In this document: positions 1 to 8,410 of the stretch, one piece after another
Layout: the number at the start of each line of letters is the position of its first letter
How positions within the stretch are numbered: position 1 is the stretch's first letter
Origin: Flavobacterium sp. I3-2
GTDB taxonomy: Bacteria > Bacteroidota > Bacteroidia > Flavobacteriales > Flavobacteriaceae
Direction: 5' to 3'
Assembly (NCBI RefSeq): GCF_013389595.1
Contig: NZ_CP058306.1
Span: 1,550,001-1,614,000, forward strand
DNA: 64,000 nucleotides
Position numbers and translations under genes: made by a program
Notes under the pieces: model-generated
What the model saw: the letters and a program-made list of their open reading frames with translations, nothing else
The model's database searches: none
Told to the model about the DNA's origin: nothing

Positions 1-1268
1 AACTTAAAACTATCAAATTTGTACATATTCAGAAGTTTTTGATTGATTATTTTTTCTCCTTTTTGATTGTAAAAATTTGAATATACACTTCCATTATCAT
101 TAACTTCATATATTCCTTTGTAAATTTCTTCTATTTGGGTACCTTTCTTATCAATCTTAAAAATGGTATTCCCCATATAATCCATTACATACGATTCTTT
201 CCGGTTAGAAACAATAATCTGTCCGTAATCATTAAAATAATCGTTATATCTATTAGATTCTAAATGATCTCTTTGTTCGAAAGTCTCTAATATTTTTATG
301 GTTTCAAATTGTTCATTTATAATTTTAACTATGTTTGTTTCCTTACGATACAATGGTTCGCCGTAATAATTAAATTCTTGTTCCTCCAAAATCTTTTCTA
401 AAACGATACAATGTCCTTTGTAGAAATTTGTTAATGGTTTCAATTCACTTTTTATTTTTTTTCCGTTTATATCCATAAAAAGAGCATCTTTTCTGGCTCT
501 TATATTTGTGAAAATTGAACTTTCGATAGGTAATCCATCTAAATTGATAAACTCTTTAGGAACGTTATGTACTTTAGATTTGTAAACAAGGAGGTATTTG
601 TTTTTTGATTTTTTTATTAAGTAGTTTTCTGCATTCCAATATTTCACAATGCTATCTTTTGTTGCAAATAGTTCTTCTCCTGTAAATTTATCAAGTATGA
701 CAGTAATGTTTGTCTTCTTCTCTTTACGTTGATTGAAAAGTAAAGTTCGGTTTCTTGAAAAATTAAAAGGACTTTCTCTATCATCAAACCAACCGATTGC
801 ATCATATTTAAGATCTGTTAGAAATTTGCCATCGGGTGTAACCATTGCATATTTTTCATTGATTAAAACCCAACCATAATCTCCCGTTCGTCCGTCTTTT
901 ATATTACTGAAAGTCAATTCATTTTCAAAAGAATACTTTTCAATTGTTCCAAGTTCTTTCATTAATTCAAAAATGTGGTACGTTTTGCGTTCTGTATTAT
1001 CGGTTGTGTAACAAGGATTACTTGCGTAAATGATGTGTTTATCAGGTGGTGGAACAATCATAGTTTCTATAAACCCCGACGAATCAGGTATATAAGCGTA
1101 AGTGTATTCTTTAGAAACAATTCCTTTATAATCAGTAAAAACGTATCCTTTTTCAGTTTTCTTCAAAGAAAGATAGTCATTTAATTTTATAATATCTCCA
1201 CTTTTATTGAGTTGTGCGTTGGATAAAAATGAATTTATAATGATAAATAATAGAAAAATATTTTTCAA
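1..1268 (-). CDS. Secreted WG-repeat-like protein, 3' end cut by window edge
   Basis: The minus strand is open from position 1268 to the left edge (422 codons, no stop), so the C-terminus lies outside the window. The likely start is a TTG whose product begins KNIFLLFIIINSFLSNAQ, a typical flavobacterial signal peptide ending in Asn-Ala-Gln; no ATG gives a signal peptide. The mature part contains loosely repeated segments such as YGWVLINEKYAMVTPDGKFL and YVMDYMGNTIFKIDKKG, which resemble WG beta-repeats (Trp/Val-x-hydrophobic-Asp-x-x-Gly-Lys). Such repeats are found in exported bacterial proteins of unknown function. It is divergent from the serine hydrolase at 1430. That a real gene is present is well supported by the long open frame; the WG assignment is weaker and the function unknown. 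Confidence 0.75.
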   Translation of the reverse strand, partial: MKNIFLLFIIINSFLSNAQLNKSGDIIKLNDYLSLKKTEKGYVFTDYKGIVSKEYTYAYIPDSSGFIETMIVPPPDKHIIYASNPCYTTDNTERKTYHIFELMKELGTIEKYSFENELTFSNIKDGRTGDYGWVLINEKYAMVTPDGKFLTDLKYDAIGWFDDRESPFNFSRNRTLLFNQRKEKKTNITVILDKFTGEELFATKDSIVKYWNAENYLIKKSKNKYLLVYKSKVHNVPKEFINLDGLPIESSIFTNIRARKDALFMDINGKKIKSELKPLTNFYKGHCIVLEKILEEQEFNYYGEPLYRKETNIVKIINEQFETIKILETFEQRDHLESNRYNDYFNDYGQIIVSNRKESYVMDYMGNTIFKIDKKGTQIEEIYKGIYEVNDNGSVYSNFYNQKGEKIINQKLLNMYKFDSFK

Positions 1269-1429
1269 AATGTGCTGATTTAGTATAGTTTACTAAAATA
1301 ATCAAATATGTTGTTTTATGATATAAATAAATGTTATTACGTTGAAAATGTTTGATGTTTCTGTAAATGAATTATTTCAGTTAGATGATGAATAAAATTT
1401 ATTATCTTTAGTATTCAACAAAAATCGTT

Positions 1430-2593
1430 ATGAAAAAATTCTTTAAAATTCTTTTAAAAATCATAAAATGGATTGTCATAATTCTACTTGTAATTATTTC
1501 ACTTTTATATATTTTTGGGTACGGATATTTAGTTCGTGGCGTTCGAGTTACTTATTTAACTGGTCATAAAACAGCTTTCCTTGATGACTATGAATATTTC
1601 GATAATCGAACCATCGAAAAAGGAACGGCGCAACCTTGGCTTGTTTCAAAAGATTACAATAAAGTTCCTGCAACCGAAAAATTAAATCAAACGCATAAAG
1701 AGTTAGAAACAACCTCATTTTTAATAATCAAAGGCGATAGTATTTGGCACGAAAGTTATTTTGATATTGGAAGTCAAACGTCAAAAACCAACTCGTTTTC
1801 AATGGCAAAAAGTATTGTAACTTCGGCTTTAGGTAAAGCAATCGATTTACAAATGATTCCAAGTTTAGATACCAAAGTTGTTGATTATCTTCCTGAATTG
1901 AAAGGAAAATATGCGAACGAACTTACAGTTGGTGATTTAGCAAGTATGGCTTCTGGACACAGTTGGATTGAAGATTATTACGGACCAACTTCGTTAACTT
2001 CGCAAGCCTATTTTAAGAAAGATTTACGTGAATTGATGTTGAGTTTGCCAGTTGATAAAAAACCTGGACAAGAATTTATTTATCAAAGTGGTGATACAGA
2101 ATTGTTGGCAATGGTTTTAGAAAAAGCAACCAAAATGAAATTGTCTGATTTTGTTTCTAATTATTTCTGGAAACCTTTGGGAATGGAGCAAGATGCGCTT
2201 TGGCAAATTGACCATGAAGGAGATGGTGTAGAAAAAGCTTATTGCTGTATTGCCAGTAATGCTAGGGATTTCGCTCGTTTTGGAAAGTTATATAAACAAG
2301 GCGGAAAGTGGAATGGCGAACAAATTATTTCAGCAGATTTTATTGAAAAATCGATTCATCCGCGTTTCTCAGAAAGTCCACAATATGGTTATGGGTGGTG
2401 GCTTTCGAATTATAAAAATAAGCAAATTTATTATATGCGTGGTCATTTAGGTCAATTTGTGATAGTGATTCCAGAAGACGATTTAATCATTGTTCGCTTA
2501 GGTCACAAAAAAGGCTTGCAAACCAAAACCGATGCACATAGTAACGATTTGTATGTTTATATCGATGAAGCTTTACAAATGATAAATCAATAA
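1430..2593 (+). CDS. Membrane-anchored serine hydrolase, class C beta-lactamase/PBP4 fold
   Basis: This 387-residue protein has an N-terminal hydrophobic segment (about residues 12-32) with no obvious cleavage site, so it is probably anchored with its catalytic domain in the periplasm. The Ser-x-x-Lys motif is SMAK at residues 124-127, with Ser124 as nucleophile and Lys127 as base. A Tyr-x-Ser motif occurs in IYQSGDTE and a His-x-Gly motif in RGHLGQF near the C-terminus, completing the beta-lactamase/DD-peptidase active site. Relatives include esterases, D-aminopeptidases and peptidoglycan carboxypeptidases; substrate cannot be read from sequence, and a role in antibiotic resistance should not be assumed. 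The stop is 4 bp before the next gene, suggesting co-transcription. Confidence 0.85.
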   Translation: MKKFFKILLKIIKWIVIILLVIISLLYIFGYGYLVRGVRVTYLTGHKTAFLDDYEYFDNRTIEKGTAQPWLVSKDYNKVPATEKLNQTHKELETTSFLIIKGDSIWHESYFDIGSQTSKTNSFSMAKSIVTSALGKAIDLQMIPSLDTKVVDYLPELKGKYANELTVGDLASMASGHSWIEDYYGPTSLTSQAYFKKDLRELMLSLPVDKKPGQEFIYQSGDTELLAMVLEKATKMKLSDFVSNYFWKPLGMEQDALWQIDHEGDGVEKAYCCIASNARDFARFGKLYKQGGKWNGEQIISADFIEKSIHPRFSESPQYGYGWWLSNYKNKQIYYMRGHLGQFVIVIPEDDLIIVRLGHKKGLQTKTDAHSNDLYVYIDEALQMINQ

Positions 2594-2597
2594 TAAG

Positions 2598-3311
2598 ATG
2601 TTAGATAAAATTCATTTACAAAATATACTTTTTCTAGATATAGAAACGGTTCCTGAGGTTCATAAATTTTCGGATTTAGATGAAACGAGTCAAACTTTAT
2701 TTGCCGAAAAAACAGCTTATCAGCGTAAAGAAGATGTTTCTCCAGAAGAGTTTTATCAACGTGCCGGGATTTGGGCAGAATTCGGAAAAATTGTTTGTAT
2801 TTCCGTCGGATATTTTGTGATTAAAAATGATGTCCGTCAGTTTAGAACAACTTCTTTTTTTGGGGATGAAATTAAAATACTGCAAGATTTTTCCAATCTA
2901 CTGCAAAACCATTTCGCAAGTCCGCAAATTGTGTTATGCGGACATAACATTAAAGAATTCGATTTGCCTTTTATTGGTCGCCGTATGATTATTCATGGAC
3001 TTGAAATTCCAAGTAAATTAAATGCAATTGGTAAAAAACCGTGGGAAATTCCACATTTGGATACGATGGAATTATGGAAATTTGGCGATTATAAACACTT
3101 CACTTCTTTAAAATTATTGACACATATTTTAGGGATTCCTTCACCGAAAGATGATATAGATGGAAGTCAGGTTGCCGAAATATTTTACGTAGAAAATGAT
3201 ATTGATAGAATAATTATCTATTGTGAAAAAGATGTGGTTGCTGTTGCTCAAGTGTTGTTAAAGCTTAAAAGACAGCCTATTTTAACAGAAAATGAATTGT
3301 TTTCTGTTTAA
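2598..3311 (+). CDS. PolB-like 3'-5' exonuclease (DEDDy family)
   Basis: The 237-residue product matches the predicted PolB-like exonuclease family (DNA_pol_B_exo2 type). ExoI motif is FLDIETVPE at about residues 12-20 with the metal-binding Asp-x-Glu, ExoII is GHNIKEFDLPFIGRR, and ExoIII is YCEKDVVAVAQVLL, where Tyr precedes the Asp by four positions as in DEDDy exonucleases. These proteins are stand-alone nuclease domains, presumably acting on DNA in repair, but the physiological substrate is not established. It begins 4 bp after the serine hydrolase gene. No terminator follows directly; the next 380 bp hold the regulatory region of osmC. Confidence 0.85.
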   Translation: MLDKIHLQNILFLDIETVPEVHKFSDLDETSQTLFAEKTAYQRKEDVSPEEFYQRAGIWAEFGKIVCISVGYFVIKNDVRQFRTTSFFGDEIKILQDFSNLLQNHFASPQIVLCGHNIKEFDLPFIGRRMIIHGLEIPSKLNAIGKKPWEIPHLDTMELWKFGDYKHFTSLKLLTHILGIPSPKDDIDGSQVAEIFYVENDIDRIIIYCEKDVVAVAQVLLKLKRQPILTENELFSV

Positions 3312-3338
3312 GTTCAAGTGTTAATAAAAAGTTAAAAT

Positions 3339-3355
3339 TTAGATTTTTTATCTAA
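3339..3355. promoter_or_regulatory. 17-bp palindromic operator candidate upstream of the osmC leader
   Basis: The sequence is TTAGAT-TTTTT-ATCTAA, a perfect 6-bp inverted repeat with a 5-bp centre. The identical arms and spacing recur at 45422-45438 in front of the methionine operon. It lies about 20 bp upstream of a weak -7-like element (GAGATTTG, 3373-3380), so its right arm would overlap the -33 region. I infer a binding site for a dimeric regulator shared by both loci; the regulator is not identified. Confidence 0.6.
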
Positions 3356-3403
3356 TTTAAAAAATAGTTGCAGAGATTTGCAACATCAAATAAAAAAGAA
3401 AAA

Positions 3404-3478
3404 ATGAATTTTATTAAGCATCATACAATGAAAAATATGTGGGTTTTTACCGACAGAGGTTTTGTATGCGCTAAATAA
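3404..3478 (+). CDS. Candidate leader peptide 1 of the osmC leader
   Basis: A 24-codon ORF with A-rich sequence before its ATG. It begins MNFIKHHTMKNMWVF and contains two adjacent His, internal Met at residues 9 and 12, and Trp at 13. Codons 17-19 (GAC AGA GGT) contain CAGAGG (3454-3459), exactly complementary to CCTCTG (3507-3512) in the 5' arm of the terminator that follows. A ribosome stalled around codons 12-13 would leave that antiterminator segment free, as expected of an amino-acid attenuator. The sensed amino acid is uncertain (Met, His or Trp). Too short for codon statistics; the evidence is placement and complementarity. Confidence 0.5.
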   Translation: MNFIKHHTMKNMWVFTDRGFVCAK

Positions 3479-3503
3479 ATTTATCAAAATATAGCTAATT
3501 AAG

Positions 3504-3535
3504 AATCCTCTGCACATGTAGAGGATTTTTTTTTT
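3504..3535 (+). terminator. Intrinsic terminator 1 in the osmC leader (attenuator candidate)
   Basis: Stem AATCCTCT (3504-3511) pairs with AGAGGATT (3520-3527), extendable by G-U and C-G to a tetraloop, followed by about ten T. It lies 25 bp after the first short ORF and upstream of a second ORF/terminator pair, so it probably acts as a conditional terminator rather than marking a gene end. Confidence 0.7.
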
Positions 3536-3549
3536 GAATTAAAAATAAT

Positions 3550-3609
3550 ATGATGACGATTAATAAAAATTTTAAGATGATGTGCCATTATTCGAAGTTT
3601 CGAATGTAA
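3550..3609 (+). CDS. Candidate leader peptide 2 of the osmC leader
   Basis: A 19-codon ORF, MMTINKNFKMMCHYSKFRM, with five Met (residues 1, 2, 10, 11, 19) and a Cys directly after the central Met pair. The 3' part overlaps a perfect inverted repeat (ATTCGAA and TTCGAAT, 3590-3605), which could be a pause hairpin. A second intrinsic terminator follows 42 bp later and then the osmC start. The Met-Met-Cys content would suit sensing of sulfur amino-acid supply. It could also be chance; no independent coding evidence is available. Confidence 0.42.
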   Translation: MMTINKNFKMMCHYSKFRM

Positions 3610-3651
3610 TGTTCAAATGTGATGTGATTTAATATGTTAAGTGTTTAATAC

Positions 3652-3686
3652 AATCCTTTTGAGCTTTTTCAAAAGGATTTTTTTTA
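3652..3686 (+). terminator. Intrinsic terminator 2 directly upstream of osmC
   Basis: An 11-bp perfect stem, AATCCTTTTGA (3652-3662) with TCAAAAGGATT (3669-3679), and a long T run that ends about 10 bp before the osmC ATG at 3696. A terminator this close to a start codon is best explained as a regulatory terminator. Its 5' arm AATCCTTT can also pair over 8 bp (one G-U) with the 3' arm of terminator 1 (3520-3527), so the two hairpins may be mutually linked. Confidence 0.75.
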
Positions 3687-3695
3687 TAGAATAAA

Positions 3696-4157
3696 ATGAG
3701 TTTACAAAATATATCAGTTTTAGGTTTTTCAAGCAACGACGCACAATTTGTCGTGAAATCTAAAGAATTAAGTATCAAAATTAATAATCAAATTGTAAGT
3801 GATGAATCAGCCGATGGTAATGGTCCGTTGGAGTTTTTACTTGCCGGAATTGCCGGTGCAATTAACGCGGTTGGGAAAATTATTGCTCGCGAACAAAATT
3901 TCGATTTGCAATCTATTCAGGTTGAAATAACTGGAGTTATTGAATCTAAAAAATCTGACGGTATTAAAACGCGTTCTCGTGCAGGATTCAAATCCATTGA
4001 TGTGATTATTAAACCATCTACAAATGCTTCGTTAACCGAGATTAAATATTGGATGGATGAAGTAAAAGCACGTTGTCCAATCTATGATAATTTAACCAAT
4101 GCAACTCCGGTTGTGATGACGGTTGTTAAAGATTACAACGTTTCAAAAGTTGCATAA
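3696..4157 (+). CDS. OsmC/Ohr-family protein lacking the first redox cysteine
   Basis: The 153-residue product has the OsmC layout: N-terminal beta strands, a central helix starting at GPLEFLLAGIAGAINAVG (about residues 43-60), and a C-terminal strand-helix part with CPIYDNL. OsmC and Ohr peroxidases use two cysteines. Here only Cys127 remains; the position usually holding the first Cys on the central helix appears to be Ala55. It is therefore unlikely to be a classical thiol peroxidase and may bind or modify a sulfur or acyl metabolite. The gene stands alone behind two leader ORF/terminator units and a palindrome shared with the methionine operon, which points to sulfur amino-acid metabolism. 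Family confidence is high, function unknown. Confidence 0.85.
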   Translation: MSLQNISVLGFSSNDAQFVVKSKELSIKINNQIVSDESADGNGPLEFLLAGIAGAINAVGKIIAREQNFDLQSIQVEITGVIESKKSDGIKTRSRAGFKSIDVIIKPSTNASLTEIKYWMDEVKARCPIYDNLTNATPVVMTVVKDYNVSKVA

Positions 4158-4203
4158 TGTTGTGTTTTTGTACATAAAAAGTGTTTAGTTTGTTTTTTTA
4201 AAG

Positions 4204-4241
4204 CTGCCTTTAAGATTAGTCACCTTAAGGGCAGTTTTTTT
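4204..4241 (+). terminator. Intrinsic terminator of osmC
   Basis: CTGCCTTTAAG pairs with CTTAAGGGCAG (one wobble), followed by seven T. It separates osmC from the ABC ATPase gene. Confidence 0.85.
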
Positions 4242-4268
4242 ATGAATTCTAATAAATTAAAACTAATT

Positions 4269-4276
4269 TAGTTTTG
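4269..4276 (+). promoter_or_regulatory. -7 promoter element of the ABC ATPase gene
   Basis: TAGTTTTG matches the Bacteroidota TAnnTTTG -7 consensus and lies 13 bp upstream of the start codon at 4290, just after a terminator. Confidence 0.5.
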
Positions 4277-4289
4277 TAATTTTTTTCAG

Positions 4290-5975
4290 ATGAATAAACT
4301 AATTGAGGTTAAAAATATAGTCATTTCTTTTCTTCGTGAAAACGAATGGAATTCGGTAATTAAAGGAAGTTCGTTCGATGTTTATGAAAATGAAATTGTA
4401 GGAATTGTCGGTGAATCTGGTTCTGGAAAATCGGTTACTTCTTTGGCTTTAATGGGATTGTTACCTAAAGATGTTTCTCAGATTTCAGAAGGAGAAATTA
4501 TTTTTAACAATCAAAATATTACGCATTTTTCTTCGAATGATTTTCGAAAAATTCGCGGAAATGAAATGGCAATGATTTTTCAAGAACCGATGAGTTCTTT
4601 AAATCCATCGATGAAATGTGGTCAACAAGTAGTTGAAATGTTTGAAGAACACACAAATCTTACAGAAAAAGAAATCAAAGCCGAGGTTTTAGCTTTATTT
4701 GAAAAAGTGAAATTACCTAATCCAGAAGAAATTTATAATAAATATCCACATCAAATTTCGGGCGGACAAAAACAACGCGTGATGATTGCGATGGCTTTGG
4801 CTTGCAAACCGAAATTATTGATTGCTGATGAACCTACAACTGCACTTGATGTTACCGTTCAGAAAGAAATCATTCATTTACTTAAAGAAATTCAAGCCGA
4901 AACTAAGATGAGCATCATTTTTATTTCACACGATTTGTCGTTGATTTCAGAAATTGCACATCGTGTGTTGGTTATGTATAAAGGTGAAATTGTGGAACAA
5001 GGTTTGAGTTCAGATATTTTTCATCATCCAAATCATATTTATACGCAAGCTTTAATTGCTTCTCGTCCTTCGATGGATGTTCGTGTAAAAAAATTAGCTA
5101 CGATTCAAGATTTTTTAAGTGATTCGGTTCAAACCGAAATTTATACAACCGAAGAAAGAGAAAATCATTTAAAAGAATTGTATGCGCAACCACCTTTATT
5201 AGAAGTTAAAAACCTAGAAAAAGAATATTTTTCTAATGTTGGATTATTCGGAAATAAAAAAGGTTTTAAAGCTGTTAACGATGTGAGTTTTAAAATCTAT
5301 GAAGGCGAAACTTTAGGTTTGGTTGGTGAAAGTGGTTGTGGAAAATCAACCTTAGGAAATGCTATTTTGCAATTGGATAAGCCAACTGCAGGTGCTGTTT
5401 TTTATAAAGGTGTTGACATTACTAAATTAACATCAAAAGAAATTAAGACGCTGCGTAAAGAAATTCAGATTATTTTTCAAGACCCGTTTGCTTCATTAAA
5501 TCCACGAATTACGGTCGGAAAAGCAATTATGGAACCGATGCAAGTTCATAAATTATTTAAGAACGATAATGAACGTAAACAAAAAACTGTTGAGATTTTA
5601 GAACGAGTTGGTTTAGACGAATCGTATTTTGACCGTTATCCACACGAATTTTCTGGTGGACAACGTCAACGAATCGGAATAGCACGAACAGTTGCGCTTC
5701 AACCTAAATTAATTGTTTGTGACGAATCGGTTTCTGCTTTAGATATTTCAGTTCAAGCTCAGGTTTTGAATTTATTGAATGAGTTAAAAGAAAATTTCGG
5801 ATTTACTTATATTTTTATTTCACACGATTTGGCGGTTGTAAAATATATGTCAGACCAAATTATAGTGATGAATAAAGGGAAAATTGAAGAGATGGCTGAT
5901 GCTGACGTTATTTATTCGAAACCTCAAAAAGAATACACCAAAAAACTAATTGATGCGATTCCGAAAGGAATTTAA
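4290..5975 (+). CDS. Tandem-domain ABC transporter ATPase, oligopeptide/dipeptide type
   Basis: A 561-residue cytoplasmic protein with two complete ABC ATPase domains, like a DppD-DppF fusion (YejF/GsiA type). Domain 1 has Walker A GESGSGKS (41-48), signature ISGGQKQRV and Walker [13 protein letters not shown]. Domain 2 has Walker [10 protein letters not shown] (346-354), signature [12 protein letters not shown] and Walker [13 protein letters not shown]. Each is followed by the extra C-terminal segment typical of peptide/nickel importers (for example [17 protein letters not shown]). Permease and binding-protein genes are not adjacent, so the partner is encoded elsewhere. The usual role is energising uptake of di- or oligopeptides; the actual substrate is unproven. 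Both domains look catalytically intact. Confidence 0.9.
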   Translation: MNKLIEVKNIVISFLRENEWNSVIKGSSFDVYENEIVGIVGESGSGKSVTSLALMGLLPKDVSQISEGEIIFNNQNITHFSSNDFRKIRGNEMAMIFQEPMSSLNPSMKCGQQVVEMFEEHTNLTEKEIKAEVLALFEKVKLPNPEEIYNKYPHQISGGQKQRVMIAMALACKPKLLIADEPTTALDVTVQKEIIHLLKEIQAETKMSIIFISHDLSLISEIAHRVLVMYKGEIVEQGLSSDIFHHPNHIYTQALIASRPSMDVRVKKLATIQDFLSDSVQTEIYTTEERENHLKELYAQPPLLEVKNLEKEYFSNVGLFGNKKGFKAVNDVSFKIYEGETLGLVGESGCGKSTLGNAILQLDKPTAGAVFYKGVDITKLTSKEIKTLRKEIQIIFQDPFASLNPRITVGKAIMEPMQVHKLFKNDNERKQKTVEILERVGLDESYFDRYPHEFSGGQRQRIGIARTVALQPKLIVCDESVSALDISVQAQVLNLLNELKENFGFTYIFISHDLAVVKYMSDQIIVMNKGKIEEMADADVIYSKPQKEYTKKLIDAIPKGI

Positions 5976-6013
5976 TTTTTTTGTATATTTATTTATATGT
6001 AAATTAATAAGTT

Positions 6014-6430
6014 ATGAAAAAAAGTATTTTGTTTTTATGTTTAATTGGGACTATTGTTAGTTGTTCTAATGATGACGAAACGTTAGAAAATGATGATTTT
6101 GTAGGGAGCTGGAAGCTCAAAAAAATTGAAACGTTTTGGAATGAAAATTATGATTTAAATTCAAATGAAGAAGTTATTTATCATTTTAGCTCAGATATGA
6201 GTTTAACAATTGAGAGTAATGTTGAATTTGATGTTCCTATTGGAAATTTAACTGAATCTCAAACAATACCTTATTCTATTTATTATGAAGAAGTTTTGTA
6301 TGAAAATACAGTGGTTAAATTGGGAAGTAATTCAAATCCTTTAGGAGTTTTTTATTTCCATAAAAATGGAAATAGTTTATTACTAAGCGAATACGATGGA
6401 CGCTTTCTGACCTTTGAAAAAGTTCAATAA
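6014..6430 (+). CDS. Lipocalin-like lipoprotein
   Basis: A 138-residue lipoprotein. The signal peptide ends in IVSC with Cys17 as lipidation site, followed by SNDDE, an acidic stretch of the kind that serves as the Bacteroidota surface lipoprotein export signal. The mature part begins FVGSWKLKKIE, the opening strand typical of small lipocalin-like proteins of this phylum, and ends with a strand resembling LLLSEYDGRFLTFEK. Function unknown. It starts 38 bp after the ABC ATPase and converges on the saccharopine dehydrogenase gene across a shared terminator. Confidence 0.75.
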   Translation: MKKSILFLCLIGTIVSCSNDDETLENDDFVGSWKLKKIETFWNENYDLNSNEEVIYHFSSDMSLTIESNVEFDVPIGNLTESQTIPYSIYYEEVLYENTVVKLGSNSNPLGVFYFHKNGNSLLLSEYDGRFLTFEKVQ

Positions 6431-6435
6431 AAAAA

Positions 6436-6467
6436 ACTCCCAATTCTAACTGAATCGGGAGTTTTTG
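6436..6467. terminator. Bidirectional terminator between convergent genes
   Basis: ACTCCCAATTC and GAATCGGGAGT form an 11-bp stem with one non-Watson-Crick position (a wobble when read on the minus strand), with A and T runs on either side. It serves the genes ending at 6430 and 6471. Confidence 0.8.
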
Positions 6468-6470
6468 ATA

Positions 6471-7826
6471 TTACATGATTTCGCCTTCATATGGAACTTC
6501 AATCTCGTTGAAAATAATTCCGTAGCGTTCTAGTTCTTCTAAAATAGGATGGTAAACTTCTTTCTCAATGGGCATAATTACACCTTTTGTAGAAATTTTA
6601 TTGTTTAAAATCAATAACGTTGCTATTGCAACTGGTAAACCAACTGTTTTTGCCATTGCAGTTTGTACTTGGTTTTCGCCAATGCAAACCATCGTTGCGT
6701 CGATTTGTTTAGTTGTGCCATTTATTTCGTATCCGAATTTATGATACATCACAATCATATCTTTGTCATCCGGATCTAACGTCCATTTGTCGGCTAATAT
6801 TTTTTCTAAAATTTGAGCAGGAGTTGCATTAACCAATCCTATTTTATTGGTATCGTTAAATAAATCTAACTCAATTAAACGATCCCAAATTACATCATCT
6901 TGTGGAATACTTAAAGTTAATCGGAATTTAACTTCAACAGAATCCGTTGGATGATAATATAAGAATGAGTTAATAAATTCACGATTGGTCATGTTTTCAG
7001 AACCTTCTATTTGATACGAATCATCGGTCAGTCCCAATTGAACAAATAAATTCCAAGCTCTAGAATATCCAACTCTACGAATCGTTCCTCTATATATAGT
7101 GTGTGCTTTTTCTAAACCATATACTTTTCTGTAACTTAACGAATCTCTATTTGCGTAAGCTTCAAAACGTCCGTAACCTTCAATGTCTAAAAATTCGGTT
7201 CTGCGGAAAATTCGTTGATATGGAATGTATTTATAGGTGCCTTGTTGTAAGAATTTTGCTGCACCACCTTGACCTGCTAAAACTACGTTTCTCGGATTCC
7301 AAGTGAATTTGTAATTCCATAAATTGTTGTCAGATTCAGGAGCTACTAATCCACCACAGAATGATTCGAAATGAATTGGATTTCCACCTTCTTCACGAAT
7401 TTGGTCTAAAACTTTCATGGCGCTCATGTGGTCGATTCCTGGATCTAAACCGCATTCGTTCATGAAAATTAATCCAGCATTTTTAACTTGCTCGTCCAAT
7501 TCACGCATTTCATTACTGATATATGAAGCAGTAACTAGATTTTTTTTGAAAGAGATACAATCTTTAGCAACTTCAATATGCATAAATGCAGGTAACATGG
7601 AAATTACGATGTTTGCTTTTTCAATAGCATTTCGTCTTTCGATTTCGTTACTAATATCAAGAGAAATGGCTGAAGCATTTGGGTGATTGAAAGTGCTTTT
7701 TTTAGCTAGTTCAATGTTTAAGTCGGCGACAGTTAATTTTAAATTTTCTGTTTCGGAATGGTCAAGTAGATATTTAATTAATGCAGTGGCCGAACGACCA
7801 GCACCAATAATTAAGATATTTTTCAT
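6471..7826 (-). CDS. Saccharopine dehydrogenase family protein
   Basis: This 451-residue protein opens with a Rossmann fold, ILIIGAGRSATALIKYLL (residues 4-21, GxGxxA), followed by VADLN, whose Asp would bind the NAD(P) ribose. The central part (NECGLDPGIDHMSAMKVLDQI, SFCGGLVAPESDNN) matches the saccharopine reductase/dehydrogenase (LYS9/LYS1-like) C-terminal domain. Flavobacteria use such enzymes in lysine degradation through saccharopine, and related proteins in carboxyspermidine synthesis, so the exact reaction is uncertain. The gene stands alone and is transcribed divergently from the DUF423 gene. Confidence 0.85.
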   Translation of the reverse strand: MKNILIIGAGRSATALIKYLLDHSETENLKLTVADLNIELAKKSTFNHPNASAISLDISNEIERRNAIEKANIVISMLPAFMHIEVAKDCISFKKNLVTASYISNEMRELDEQVKNAGLIFMNECGLDPGIDHMSAMKVLDQIREEGGNPIHFESFCGGLVAPESDNNLWNYKFTWNPRNVVLAGQGGAAKFLQQGTYKYIPYQRIFRRTEFLDIEGYGRFEAYANRDSLSYRKVYGLEKAHTIYRGTIRRVGYSRAWNLFVQLGLTDDSYQIEGSENMTNREFINSFLYYHPTDSVEVKFRLTLSIPQDDVIWDRLIELDLFNDTNKIGLVNATPAQILEKILADKWTLDPDDKDMIVMYHKFGYEINGTTKQIDATMVCIGENQVQTAMAKTVGLPVAIATLLILNNKISTKGVIMPIEKEVYHPILEELERYGIIFNEIEVPYEGEIM

Positions 7827-7951
7827 TATGAATTTATAGTTTGTTTAGTTTTGGGTTGCTAAAATAGGAATTTTATATTTAAGGATGTGGTTTTTTGCGT
7901 TATTTTTAATGATTAGAAAATGATAAAAACTTATATTTACATAAAAAAACA

Positions 7952-8347
7952 ATGATGAGTATAAAGCTTATTAGGACTGCAATTATTTTTGGACTTATTT
8001 CAATTATTTTGGGCGCATTTGGAGCTCATGCTTTAAAAGCTATTTTAACAGAACAACAACTAACTTCTTTTGAAACAGGTGTGAGATATCAAATGTATCA
8101 AGCTTTGTTTTTGTTGTTTGTAGCAAGTAGTAATTTATTGACTGATAAAGCTAAAAAAATAGCAACTATCATTTTAACATTTGGAGTTGTGTTTTTTTCT
8201 GGTTCAATTTACTTGTTAGCTACACAAGATTTATCAGGGATTAATTTTAAATTTTTAGGTCCGATAACTCCGATTGGAGGACTTTTAATCATGGTTAGTT
8301 GGGCTTTTGTTGCTTTTAATGTAAGGAAACAAAAAAATAATAATTAA
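7952..8347 (+). CDS. DUF423 family membrane protein
   Basis: A 131-residue inner-membrane protein with four hydrophobic segments. The first contains IILGAFGAHALKAIL, the hallmark of the DUF423 family (YgdD-like), and ETGVRYQMYQALFLL follows as usual. The function is unknown. Two adjacent ATG codons (7952, 7955) are possible starts. The next gene, pckA, has its own promoter 25 bp downstream of this stop. Confidence 0.88.
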   Translation: MMSIKLIRTAIIFGLISIILGAFGAHALKAILTEQQLTSFETGVRYQMYQALFLLFVASSNLLTDKAKKIATIILTFGVVFFSGSIYLLATQDLSGINFKFLGPITPIGGLLIMVSWAFVAFNVRKQKNNN

Positions 8348-8371
8348 TATAAATTTATTTAAATAAATTCA

Positions 8372-8379
8372 TAAGTTTG
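8372..8379 (+). promoter_or_regulatory. -7 promoter element of pckA
   Basis: TAAGTTTG fits TAnnTTTG and lies 31 bp upstream of the pckA ATG. Confidence 0.5.
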
Positions 8380-8410
8380 TAGCAAAATAACACAACACAT
8401 AATTATAGAT

